Source: Sulfuracidifex metallicus DSM 6482 = JCM 9184 | GTDB taxonomy: Archaea > Thermoproteota > Thermoprotei_A > Sulfolobales > Sulfolobaceae | Assembly (NCBI GenBank): GCA_032834875.1 | Contig: CP135238.1 | Span: 130,011 to 194,010 of the forward strand | DNA: 64,000 nt | Direction: 5' to 3' | Part shown: positions 37,497 to 46,974 of the stretch, piece after piece | Layout of the letters: the number at the start of each line of letters is the position of its first letter | How positions within the stretch are numbered: position 1 is the first letter of the stretch | Made by a program: the position numbers and the translations under genes | Notes under the pieces: model-generated | The model's database searches: none | Seen by the model: only the letters and a program-made list of their open reading frames with translations | What the model was told of the DNA's origin: nothing

Positions 37497-38543
37497 TTAA
37501 AAAAATTTGTTAATTATATTTAATAGATTTTTTTCGTAATTCTCTAATGAAAATCTTTCAGAAATGTTTTTCATCTCTTTCATTTCTTTCTCGTTCCAAT
37601 CTTCCATAGCTCTTTTCACTTTATCCATAGCGTCAGTGAATTCATTAAATGTATATTTTTCTGGAACAAAGTCTATTACACCTCCTTTATTTCTAGTTAC
37701 AGGAATTAGACCTGCACTCATGCCCTCTACTACTGAAGTACCAAATCCTTCAATATAAGGAGTAGGGTTAAAATAAACCTTAGAAGAAGATAGTAATTTT
37801 ATTTTAGTAGTTTCATCAATATTAGGATATAGCTGTATATTTTTGGTTTTTTTATTTTTTATTTCGTTAAAATATTCTTGATCTTGTAGATAACCAGCAA
37901 TAATAAAATTATAATCTTCTAGTTCTTTAGCTATTTTTATTATATTGTCTAATCCCCTATCCCTAGAGAATCTGGATATAGTAATTACGGTATTATCTCT
38001 ATCTAAGTTATTTATATTTCTAAACCACTCTACATGAACTGGAGGATATAAGATCTCTGCATTTATGTTCCAAAAATATTTAGCTTCTGCTTTTGTCCAT
38101 CTACTATTTACTAAAACTAATTTCTCTTCTTTCCTTATTTTTTCCATAAAACCTTTTCTTATTAAATATTGAGGAATCAAAATTAGCTTTTCCTTGAAAG
38201 GTGATCTTATTCTATAATCTATATTAAATTGATGAAAATATACAATATCAGAAGCTATAGGTTGAATGTCCCCATGCATATTAATACTAAAATCTTTTTC
38301 ACTATAAAATAGCCTGGAATACAACATCTGTAATGTTATATTAGAAATTTTTAGCAGTAGTTTTATTTTAACATTTTTAAGATCATATCTTTTTAAATAA
38401 TTAACTATTCTATCAGATACTTTCATTGTAACAAAAGTTACATTATATCCATTTTTTGATAATAAGCCGATAGTATCTATTGTCATAAGTTGTATTCCGC
38501 CTAAAACACTAGCGTCAAATAAAATTACGGAAATATCCTTCAT
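37497..38543 (-). CDS. GT4-family glycosyltransferase
   Basis: A 348-residue GT4 enzyme. N-terminal region VILFDASVLGGIQLMTIDTI, second domain VITISRFSRDRGLDNIIKIA, donor-site motif EGFGTSVVEGMSAGLIPVTR near residue 265 (EGFGTSVVE). The gene is intact. Its ATG overlaps by almost nothing the end of a decayed GT4 gene upstream (38546-39518, stop 2 bp before the start), so the two probably formed an operon. More AT-rich than the neighbours at 33-36 kb. Confidence 0.85.
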   Translation of the reverse strand: MKDISVILFDASVLGGIQLMTIDTIGLLSKNGYNVTFVTMKVSDRIVNYLKRYDLKNVKIKLLLKISNITLQMLYSRLFYSEKDFSINMHGDIQPIASDIVYFHQFNIDYRIRSPFKEKLILIPQYLIRKGFMEKIRKEEKLVLVNSRWTKAEAKYFWNINAEILYPPVHVEWFRNINNLDRDNTVITISRFSRDRGLDNIIKIAKELEDYNFIIAGYLQDQEYFNEIKNKKTKNIQLYPNIDETTKIKLLSSSKVYFNPTPYIEGFGTSVVEGMSAGLIPVTRNKGGVIDFVPEKYTFNEFTDAMDKVKRAMEDWNEKEMKEMKNISERFSLENYEKNLLNIINKFF

Positions 38544-38545
38544 TT

Positions 38546-39518
38546 TTACTCGCCTATTTCTTTATATAAGTCTATTAATTGATTAATAATTTTTTCATTA
38601 TCAAATTTTTGGAACGCATTATCTCTTGCAATTTCTCCCATTTTTCTTACTTTGTCTCTAGGTATAAGTGAAATCTTATATAATGCTTCACTAAACTCTT
38701 TAACGTCATACGTATTTACGTGAAAGCAATCTACACCGTCAGATACTTGTTCTACAAGTCCACCGTTACCTTTAGTAACTATAGTAGGCCCTTCCGGCCA
38801 ACATTGATTCTATAACTACTCTTCCCCATGTATCAATATATAAATTTGGCACTACCACAAAGTCAACATCATTCAAGATATCTCTAAGAGATTTAAGATA
38901 CTGATCATAAGGAACTCTATTAGTTAAAATAACATGATCTTCTATTCCTAATTTTTTTACAGTTTTAATAACTTGAGGCGATTCTAGGCCGCCTGGAACT
39001 TTTAACCTAATTTTTTCATTCTTTTTAAGAGCTAGCGAAAATGCAGAAAGTAATTGAAATATTCCCTTTTCTCTATCAGGATAACTCAAATATGCAAAAG
39101 TAAAATATTCGCCAGGATTATATGGTACATAGTCTCTATGTTAAAAGTCAAAGCGTTTATATTTAATTACCTTTATTTTTTCCTTAGGATAACCTCTATT
39201 TATTAAGACGTCTTTAACTACCTTACTTACTGCTATTATAGCAGAAGCGCTTGAAACGTTTTTCTTAATTTTATTCAATTTTCTTATAGCATATAAAGCC
39301 TCAGCTGGAGATGTAAGTTTCCTTACTCCACTTTTCTTAAATCTTATGCACCTACTTACCTTTAAAATACTTTTACAATCACAATCATCTTTTTCCATTG
39401 GATTAAAATAGCAAGTAGGCCACCAGTATTGTACATTAATAGTAGTCTTAATTCCTCTTTTTTTGCAATTGGTATTATTCCATACCATGCATTAGCTATA
39501 TGTATAATGGAATTCCTC
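38546..39518 (-). pseudogene. GT4 C-terminal fragment, frameshifted, fused to an FkbM fragment
   Basis: Aligns to residues from about 88 to the end of the intact GT4 at 34694-35890: NSIIHIANAWYGII, QYWWPTCYFNPMEKDDCDC, IKKNVSSASAIIAVSKVVK, then SYPDREKGIFQLLSAFSLAL, TWGRVVIESMLAGR and GGLVEQVSDGVDCFHVNTYD to a stop at 38546-38548. At least three frameshifts interrupt it (near 39462 in an A-tract, about 39130, and about 38795). Its 5' edge joins an FkbM fragment at CCAGAG. The missing N-terminal half lies at 43209-43463. Confidence 0.8.
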
Positions 39519-39954
39519 TCTGGAAAGGGTTCCAGTGCTATTACTCTTTCCTCCCCCTAATTACGAAATATATGGATGAGTCCGCATTTGATGCCCCAAC
39601 ATCTATTACAGTACCTTTAAAGGACTTACCGTAAATTTCTTGTCCAAAGATTTCGACAATGTGAAAAACATCAGCACCTATGTTAGTCCTCACCCATAGG
39701 CAAATTTCTCTACAAATGAGAGCCTTATCATAATAAGAGTCCTTACAACTTGCATTTATTATATTAAATCCTAATTGTGCTAAATCAACAAGTACTCAAA
39801 CTGTTCTTTTCTTACATAATCCTTCTTGACCATTCTTAAGTACGATATTTATTAACTCTTTTTTCTTTAATATATCTAAAATTACATTAATGAAATTTTT
39901 ATATACTTTATAATAATAAAGAATTCTATTAATTTCTCTCCTTATCTTGCTCAT
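39513..39954 (-). pseudogene. FkbM methyltransferase N-terminal fragment
   Basis: From an ATG at 39954 (MSKIRREINRILYYYKVYKN) through ELINIVLKNGQEGLC, an in-frame TGA, LVDLAQLGFNIINASCK, and SAM motif I as GTVIDVGASNADSSIYFVIR, then in a shifted frame RVIALEPFPE, which is the usual motif II region. There it runs straight into the GT4 fragment. The catalytic half with the DCEGCE-type signature is absent. It resembles the FkbM genes at 5615, 46974 and 49080 in layout. Confidence 0.75.
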
Positions 39955-40102
39955 TATAAGTTATTAAAATAGCGTTATATAAAACCTAATATAAAGGATT
40001 ACTGAAATATATTCTCGTTATTTGAAGAAGATTTTTCACTATTAGGTAGAATTATAGATCTCTTAACTAAATCACTATGTTGAATTATAAGTCCTTCTCG
40101 CA

Positions 40103-41002
40103 TTAATTGGATTTCGTCAAAAAGGTAGTTTTTCTATCTTTTAATCTAATTATAATTATTTTATAAAATTTTGATATAAACCATATTAGTGCTTTTATTC
40201 GCGAAATAGCTAGGTAATTTTTCTTTCTATGGAATATATCCATAAATATGCTTCCTATGAAATAGAAAAATATCTTATGGATTCTAGGAAGAAGAAATTT
40301 ATAATTAAAATTTTTAAATACAAAATACAATCTTCTACTTTCTAGATAGTAAGCCAATCTTTTTTCCCTTTCTTTTGAGAGCTTAGAGAAAGATCCATGT
40401 TCATGATGAATAACTACAGCAGATGAAAGAAAAACTACTTTTTTACCTTTCTTTACGGCTCTAAGACAAAAATCTGTTTCATCATAACCGTAGAAATATT
40501 CATTATCAAACCCATGTAACATATTGAAAACATCTTTACTCATTCCTATAGCAGCACCCTTTGCATAAAGAATATTAGCAGGTGGAATAAAATCAGCTAC
40601 TATACTTCCTTTAAATAACTCTAATGGATAGCCTAAATCATCTATTATACCTCCAGCCGCGTCAATTCTTCCATCATCCTTTATGAGCTTTAATTGTACT
40701 ATGAAATCTGGATTTTTGTTAATAAATTCAAAAAACTTTTCTATAGTATCTTCCATTACTTCCGTATCGTTATCTAGAAATAATAGAAATCTACTGCTAG
40801 AAATTTCTACCCCCTTATTTCTACAATAAGCTAGTCCTAAATCTCTTTCGATTTTAACGAGTTTAAAATCCCCTAACGTCGTCTCGTTGTCAACAACTAT
40901 AAGCTCAAAATCTTTATAGGTAGACTTTTTTAAAGATGCCATTAGTCTAGGTAAGTTTTCCTTTTCCTTAACGTTAACTACTATTATACTTAGCGTAACC
41001 AT
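40103..41002 (-). CDS. GT2-family glycosyltransferase
   Basis: A 299-residue GT2 enzyme of the rhamnosyltransferase-like type. MVTLSIIVVNVKEKENLPRL opens the domain, RFLLFLDNDTEVMED carries the metal-binding motif, and DAAGGIIDDLGYPLELFKG and GYDETDFCLRAVKKGKKVVF are the usual acceptor-side motifs. The C-terminal 90 residues include YYLESRRLYFVFKNFN and two weak membrane segments. The body is clearly paralogous to that of the GT2 at 48058-49014, though the N-terminal 60 residues of that protein come from another lineage. Confidence 0.87.
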   Translation of the reverse strand: MVTLSIIVVNVKEKENLPRLMASLKKSTYKDFELIVVDNETTLGDFKLVKIERDLGLAYCRNKGVEISSSRFLLFLDNDTEVMEDTIEKFFEFINKNPDFIVQLKLIKDDGRIDAAGGIIDDLGYPLELFKGSIVADFIPPANILYAKGAAIGMSKDVFNMLHGFDNEYFYGYDETDFCLRAVKKGKKVVFLSSAVVIHHEHGSFSKLSKEREKRLAYYLESRRLYFVFKNFNYKFLLPRIHKIFFYFIGSIFMDIFHRKKNYLAISRIKALIWFISKFYKIIIIRLKDRKTTFLTKSN

Positions 41003-41022
41003 TGCTAAAATAGCCCTAATGA

Positions 41023-41927
41023 TTATTTATTAACTCTTTTAATATATCTTTTTTTAATCGCTCTACGTAATGATAAGAGCTCTTCATATCCGAATACTTG
41101 ATCTCCTAACATCTGTAAAAATATATTGCCTTCTTTACTTATGCCTTTTAAATACTTTCTCTCATTAATTACATATTTTATCTCTCTAAATAATGAGAGA
41201 AGTGCCCTTATTTGAGCAATGGTATTTGGCCCCTTAAAAGCTTGAATAAATCTGATAATATATAATGCTGGGAACGTGGTGAGTAATTGGTTTAAATCAT
41301 AGTAAGTGAGGAGAAGTAACATCTGATTTCTTAATGTTAAATAAGATGTAAATGGCGATGGTAATTTTTTAAACGTGCCATGAGCTTCGTGATATACCTT
41401 TGACTTAGGAACCATTAATATCTTATAACCTGCTCTATATAGTCTCCATGATAACTCTGCATCTTCCCAATAAAAGAAATAGTGCTCGTCAAAACCACCT
41501 AATCTTGCTATCTCTTCCCTTCTAACTAAGGCTGCTGCTGTGGAAAACCATGGGATTAATCTGGGTTCATCTCCATAAGGCCAGTCTGTGTATAAGCTTT
41601 GAACAGCAGCTATCTTTTCATCTTGAGCTATAGTTTCTATTAAAGGATCTAGCCATTCTGGAGGAGTTCTCACATCGTTATCTAAAAAAGCAATGTATTT
41701 ACTCTTGAAAGTTCTTAATGCAATATTCCTAGCATAAGCAGGTCCATAATTTTCATCTAATGAAATTAACTTTGCTCCCAAAGATTTAACGTATTCTTTA
41801 CTGTCATCGGTGGAACCATTACTATAACCTCTTTATAAGGATATCTAGTCTCTAAAACCGATGGAAGATATTTCTCTAATAACTCTATTCCATTGTAGTT
41901 CAACACTTCTATTGGAATTCCTTCCAT
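41023..41927 (-). pseudogene. GT2-family glycosyltransferase with an N-terminal deletion-frameshift
   Basis: From an ATG at 41927 the frame reads IPIEVLNYNGIELLEKYLPS and YPYKEVIVM. It should continue as NGSTDDSKEYVKSLGAKLIS, which is in another frame. A short deletion (not a multiple of three) near 41818-41823 explains it. The remainder (41781-41023) carries KYIAFLDNDVRTPPEWLD with the metal site and FYWEDAELSWRLYRAGYKIL. It precedes the intact GT2 gene at 40103-41002 by 20 bp, probably as an operon. Decay or an assembly error is possible. Confidence 0.75.
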
Positions 41928-41981
41928 TATTATTAACCTCACATTAGGACTTATAAGTTAAAATATTAATGAGAGATTGTA

Positions 41982-43067
41982 TTGAGAGTAGTACAAGTAG
42001 CACCATTTTATTATCCTATAATAGGCGGGGTTGAAAAAGTAGTTAAGGAGATTTCTGAATTTCTAGTAAATAAAGGTCATGAGGTTTTCGTAGTTACGTA
42101 TAATAGAGATAGAAGACATATAACAAATTTTAAACCAGTAGAAGATATAAATGGTGTAAAGGTAATTAGAGTAAAACCTTTATTAATATGGTCTCATGGT
42201 AGTTACTCTCCCTCGATACCTAAAATTGTTAAATCATTGAATCCAGATATCGTTCACGTTCATGTATGGAGACATCCTCATGTTTTTCAGTTAAGTGAAA
42301 TTGGTAGTGTTAAAATTCTACAACCTCATTCACCTTTTTATAATATAGGACAAGTAGGATATATCACTTATATTTACTATAAATTTATAGATAATTTATT
42401 AGGTAAGTCTATAATTGGAAAATATAACATTATAAGTATGACTCCATTTGAACAAGAGATTTTGATCAAGAAATTCGGAATGAACTCTAAGTTAATTCCT
42501 AATGGGGTTGATGATAAGCTATTTTCTATAAGTTCTAAGGGTGGCGATTTTTATCTTTATATAGGTAGAATCAGTAATGAAAAAAATATTCTAACAATGT
42601 TAAGAGCTTATGAAAAATCAAATGTTAAGAGGCCTTTAATCTTAGCTGGACCAGATAATGGATTAGCAAAGGAAGTTATAAAATATATTAGAGTTCACAA
42701 TATAAATGCAAAATATATAGGGGAGGTTACAGAGGAAGATAAAATAAATTTGTTATCGAGATGTAGGGCCTTAGTTAATCCAAGTCCATATGAAGGTTTT
42801 GGTCTTACGTTATTGGAAGCAGAGGCTATAGGTAAACCCACAATAATTGTAGGTCATGGTGGTCAAGAATATGCTGCTCCGCCAGATAAGGCAAGTATAA
42901 GGGTAAATAACGATGTAGAAAGTTTATCAGAAGCGTTTATTAGAATGGAAGATGATATTTTATATAAAAAATTATCGGATGGAGCTAAAAGTTGGGCCGA
43001 AAATTTTAGACTTAGCAAAATTCTTAACATTTATCTTGAATATTATTTGGAATTAGTAAAAGTTTGA
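41982..43067 (+). CDS. GT4-family glycosyltransferase
   Basis: A 361-residue GT4 enzyme with TTG start (RVVQVAPFYYPIIGGVEKVV, the classic N-terminus with glycine loop and the KEISEFLVNKGHEV helix). Second domain: FYLYIGRISNEKNILTMLRA. The donor-site motif EGFGLTLLEAEAIGKPTIIV near residue 270 has both glutamates. Intact. It is divergent from the GT2 pair before it, with 54 bp between start codons. Confidence 0.88.
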   Translation: MRVVQVAPFYYPIIGGVEKVVKEISEFLVNKGHEVFVVTYNRDRRHITNFKPVEDINGVKVIRVKPLLIWSHGSYSPSIPKIVKSLNPDIVHVHVWRHPHVFQLSEIGSVKILQPHSPFYNIGQVGYITYIYYKFIDNLLGKSIIGKYNIISMTPFEQEILIKKFGMNSKLIPNGVDDKLFSISSKGGDFYLYIGRISNEKNILTMLRAYEKSNVKRPLILAGPDNGLAKEVIKYIRVHNINAKYIGEVTEEDKINLLSRCRALVNPSPYEGFGLTLLEAEAIGKPTIIVGHGGQEYAAPPDKASIRVNNDVESLSEAFIRMEDDILYKKLSDGAKSWAENFRLSKILNIYLEYYLELVKV

Positions 43068-43208
43068 AATTAATTAAATATTATAATAATGATAAAGATA
43101 TTAGGCAGTAATAATACACATTTTGTTTATAACCTTATTATGCAGCAAGCCATAAAACTTTTTATTTAAATAATGATCTAAAAATAGAGTACAAATGTAT
43201 AGATTACT

Positions 43209-43463
43209 TTATATTAATGTAGGAAATCCCGTCATTTCTGGAGAAATTATATCAAGAATTCTTTTTGAATATTCCTCAGAATTAAGCATACTTTCTTCTC
43301 CAAAAATTTTGCTCTTAGGAGGAGGAGGTAAAACATTATATGGAGATTTAAAAGTTGTATAAAATTCAGTATCAATTCCTTTTTCCTTTAATTTCTCGTA
43401 TGCGATTAAAATAGTTGCATAAGTTCCCCTTTGCTGAGTCTCAGTGAGTATCCTTACTTTCGT
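43209..43463 (-). pseudogene. GT4 N-terminal fragment (missing half of 38546-39518)
   Basis: Minus-strand frame KVRILTETQQRGTYATILIA, then EKLKEKGIDTEFYTTFKSPY, PPPPKSKIFGEESMLNSEEY and ILDIISPE, after which similarity to the intact GT4 at 34694 stops. That protein continues with GSILHIANAW, which is exactly where the fragment at 38546-39518 begins. No canonical start codon precedes it. The breakpoint lies at CCAGA in both fragments. Confidence 0.75.
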
Positions 43464-43524
43464 TATTCTTTATAAGTTATCACAGAATTAAAAACTTTAT
43501 AATAGGCTATTTCTAAGTCTTCAG

Positions 43525-43658
43525 TTATTTTTGAGATACACGTTTAAATATTTCATAATATTTTCTTTAAATGTATTAAAAGAGAAGAACATAGCTCTTT
43601 GTTTTGCTTTTTCGCTGTATTCTTTATATGTTTTCTCGTCTTCTATACGTTGTGGATC
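43525..43658 (-). pseudogene. Probable GT4 C-terminal remnant
   Basis: Forty-four codons on the minus strand ending at 43525, reading DPQRIEDEKTYKEYSEKAKQ, then FFSFNTFKENIMKYL. This resembles the closing helices of GT4 enzymes (EKAKxxA..FSW..F...), where the two domains pack. No other part of the gene is left nearby. Confidence 0.4.
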
Positions 43659-43737
43659 GCTTCAGAATTATACAAAAATTTTTAAGTAATTATACAAAGT
43701 ATTACCTATAGAAAAGAGGAACACTAGGAATTAAAGC

Positions 43738-43878
43738 AAGTACGACGAGAACGTGGTAACTAGATACAAGCTAATGTTCCCCTTCTACGTCTTCTAACAC
43801 TGGTGGGAATTACTCCAGGAGGAGAATAGGTACGCGAAAACAAAGTACAAGGCGCCAAAGGTGTTTTGGGGCAAATAA
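43738..43878 (+). pseudogene. Short fragment of unknown protein, possibly transposase
   Basis: A 47-codon plus-strand frame with one in-frame TAA, reading YDENVVTRYKLMFPFYVF then HWWELLQEENRYAKTKYKAP and ending VFWGK. GC is higher than in the surrounding sequence. It reads like the end of a real protein and could be an insertion-sequence remnant, but I cannot name the family. Confidence 0.3.
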
Positions 43879-44008
43879 TCTTAGGTAAAAAGAAGGTATC
43901 TGAGATGAGAAGTAAAAAGAGATTTTGAGCGTTGACCGTACTTACATAATTTTTAGAACGTAAATGTTCCTTTATATACTGGAACTTATTCCTATTATTA
44001 TGTCATGC
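43876..44008 (+). repeat. 130-bp inverted repeat, right arm (orphan promoter with start codon)
   Basis: Inverted partner of 37017-37149. It carries the same upstream region and ATG-CT as the GT2 gene at 37024, but right after the start codon the sequence diverges and no GT2 body follows; instead the 3' end of an oppositely oriented GT2 pseudogene begins. Confidence 0.85.
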
Positions 44009-44421
44009 TTTCTCTTATCTATTTCAATTTCATAGTGAACTCTATCTAATTCATTGTTTAGATTATTATTATTTTCATCTATCAATTCTCTTGAATTATG
44101 AATAGTTACTATGTCTCTCCTTTTTTCAAATATTTTATTTATATATTCAATTTTATCTTTATGAAACATATCGTCGTCCTCAAGGAAATATACAATATCG
44201 ATATCATCTCCTAAAGCCTTAATTGCCTCAAAAATTTTCTTTCCTAATTGCGGATAGTCTGCCTCAATTACAGTTGTATTTATAGAGCTGCTCAACATTT
44301 TTGGATTATCAGCCACTATTATTATCTGATCCGGTTTGACTGTTTAAGATAAAACTGAATTTAACGCTTCATTAATATACTTATACCTCTTGTAAACGAT
44401 AATTATTACTGCCGACTTCAC
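43972..44421 (-). pseudogene. GT2-family fragment with nonsense codon
   Basis: From a GTG at 44421: KSAVIIIVYKRYKYINEALN, an in-frame TAA at 44344-44346, then PDQIIIVADNPKMLSSS, IVYFLEDDDMFHKDKIEYI with the GT2 metal site, and a hydrophilic end that stops at 43972, inside the inverted-repeat arm. Only the first 145 or so residues of a GT2 enzyme remain, so it is truncated by the rearrangement that brought the arm here. Confidence 0.7.
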
Positions 44422-44714
44422 AAGTATAGCTTAAATTACTAGTAAATATTTTTTGAGAAAGGGATTACCAAAGTCCTTATACGTTTACTGTTATAGAACT
44501 ATAGCGTAAACTATACTAACGACAGCTATATCGTGATTTAAAGATAGTTTGTCCTTATCAAGTGCAATACTAAATCAAATCTTCTAGCTCAGCGGTCAAT
44601 AAAAAGTAGAAATGATGTATTTAAATTATAAAAATAAACTCCATAACAATTGAAGCTTATATATTTCTATAGTAAATCAATAATTAATACTATTTTATCA
44701 TAATATTTTATAGT
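44422..44714. other. Intergenic region
   Basis: About 290 AT-rich bases between two broken glycosyltransferase genes. No gene, repeat or RNA structure recognised. Confidence 0.35.
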
Positions 44715-45878
44715 TTAATTTATTTCTTTTAAAGCTTTCTCAAAATTCTCTACTGTTTTTGCCCATGTAAATTTTTTGGCAGTCTCTAGTCCATTCTCTA
44801 TCATTCTCTCCCTCAGTTTATCATCTTGAATCACTTTTAGTAAGTTATCTGACAATGATTTAACATCACCAGGTTGTGAAATTAACGCATTAAAACCATC
44901 TATAGCATAATCCCTAGAACCCTTATTATCAGTCATAACTACTGGAGTTCCGCAAGCCATAGCCTCTAGAGGCGGTAAACCGAAACTTTCAGCATAAGAT
45001 GTATGGAGAAAAACGTCCGAGGACGAATAAAGTTTGGCAAGGACTTCGTCTGATACGTTAGAAAATACTGAGTATTCAAAGTCAAATCCTATAGTCTTTG
45101 AATAATGCCTAACAAGACTTTTACCTCCAACAAAAACTACATGAATAGGAACCTTTTTATTAACGTTCCTTAAGACTTCTAGTGCTACTTCGTCACCTTT
45201 AACCCTAGACCCCCTTAATATTACCATAATTCTCTTCTTTTGATTTTGGCTATTCGCTTTTCTTGGTCTAAAAATGTTCAAATCAATTCCAGGATGTGCT
45301 ATGGTAACTTTCGCTGTGGGATTATTTTCCACAATTAGTTGTTTAGCATAAGAAGAGACTGTTATAAAAGAGAATGGTAATTTTAACGAGTGATAAAACA
45401 TGTTTAAGCCTAACTTTCCTTCATTTCCTTCTACCAGTTCTGGAAAGTCTTGCATCAAATAAAATGGGTTTTTATTTTGTGAAAACCAAACTGAGAACGC
45501 TGTCAAGTAATAAGTCGCAACAGTAACGTCTGAGTCAAAGCTTCTGATTAACTCAGCTAATTAAATAACAATGTCCGGTCTTACACCGAGTTTAGACGAA
45601 ATTAAAAGAAAAGTATCATAAGGTTTCATCTTAGCACTTCGTAGGGTAACGTATCTATAAAACTTGTAAAAAGCGTATACTATCGAACTAAACGTGTTTA
45701 AGTTTAATGGCTTATAAATAACTTCTGCCCTTAAATTCTTGAACCAACTATGATCTCCGGCTAAAGCTGCTACTATTTTCACATCATGACCTTTATCCTT
45801 TAACCCGTTAGCTACTTCAAAGATGTATCTAACTCCGCCGGCTAATCCCGTGCGATTTAATGCGAACAAAATTTTCAT
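44715..45878 (-). pseudogene. GT4-family glycosyltransferase with one in-frame stop
   Basis: A single open frame of about 387 codons interrupted only by TAA at 45561-45563. Before it: MKILFALNRTGLAGGVRYIF to RPDIVI; after it: LAELIRSFDSDVTVATYYLT and on to RIMVILRGSRVKGDEVAL and the donor-site motif ESFGLPPLEAMACGTPVVMT. All parts are otherwise complete, so one nonsense mutation separates it from a functional gene. A paralogue is intact at 33546-34646. Confidence 0.82.
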
Positions 45879-45939
45879 AAATTAATCTATTGATAGTGTA
45901 ATAAAAAATTTATTAACCGCTTATATATTATACTCCTAA

Positions 45940-46974
45940 ATGTTAATTAGCGTAATTATATCAGCTTATAATAGAAAAGAGTTCCTTAAAAACGCAATAA
46001 GGAGCGTTTACAGCCAGTTATTAGATAAAAGATTATATGAAGTGGTTATAGTTAAGAACTTTGAAGATAAAGACATAGACGATTATATTGCAAAATTAGG
46101 CTATAAAAATATTGTATGCGACACTCCTAGCTATGGAGAGCAAATTAGCGTAGGAATTGAAGAGTCAAAGGGTGAAATTCTGGCATTCCTAGAGGATGAT
46201 GATGAGTTTAAACAAGAAAAACTAAGTAAAATATATAATGTATTTAGTACACAAAAAGAAGTGTCTTATTTTCATGATACAAGAGAGTATATTTATAATG
46301 ATAAAATAGTTGATATAAACACTAAAGACCCTAAAATTAATTGGATTATCAGATTTCTTGAAGAAATAACCCCTCATGAAGACGTTCTAATAAATCCATT
46401 TGATAAAAGAATGGAAAATTTTCTGATAAAGTATTATGGTACTGTAGCAACTGTAAGTTTAATGGCTGTTAGACGTAGCTGCATAGAGGATAAATTAGCT
46501 CTTCTTAAACAAATAAATATTGGTGTAGAGGATTTTATCCCTGCCTTTGCGGCTGAATACGGTAAACTATTTCATACTGCAGATAGATTAACGAGATATA
46601 GAATCCATAATAAGAACACCTCAATAGCACTTAACGAAAAGGATACTTTAAGAACTCTCTTTTACTACATGAGGTTTATAAATGACGGAAAAATTATAAT
46701 TAATAATATCTCTCCAAAAAATCGGATTCGAAGTGTTATAAAAATGAGGTTATTAAGGGCTAAATTAACCTTGTATAACTCACCAGAAGAAATTAAAGAA
46801 AAATTAGGCTACAAACAGAACGTATTAAGTGCAATTAAAGACCTTTCGGCATTATACTTAATTACTCATGACCTACACGAATATTTTAGTTTACTCCCAT
46901 ATACTATTTATAATGGTATTCCTTCAAAACGGACAAAAATGTTAATTAAAAGACTAGTTAAAGGTGAAAGGTAA
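45940..46974 (+). CDS. GT2-family glycosyltransferase
   Basis: A 344-residue GT2 enzyme: MLISVIISAYNRKEFLKNAI, then GVEESKGEILAFLEDDDEF with the metal-binding acidic run, and a helical C-terminal half. It belongs to the same subgroup as the GT2 proteins at 28749 and 32510 (EVVIVKNFED, SKGEILAFLEDDDE). Its stop codon overlaps the ATG of the FkbM gene (TAATG), so the two are translationally coupled; the methyltransferase probably modifies the sugar added here. Confidence 0.87.
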   Translation: MLISVIISAYNRKEFLKNAIRSVYSQLLDKRLYEVVIVKNFEDKDIDDYIAKLGYKNIVCDTPSYGEQISVGIEESKGEILAFLEDDDEFKQEKLSKIYNVFSTQKEVSYFHDTREYIYNDKIVDINTKDPKINWIIRFLEEITPHEDVLINPFDKRMENFLIKYYGTVATVSLMAVRRSCIEDKLALLKQINIGVEDFIPAFAAEYGKLFHTADRLTRYRIHNKNTSIALNEKDTLRTLFYYMRFINDGKIIINNISPKNRIRSVIKMRLLRAKLTLYNSPEEIKEKLGYKQNVLSAIKDLSALYLITHDLHEYFSLLPYTIYNGIPSKRTKMLIKRLVKGER

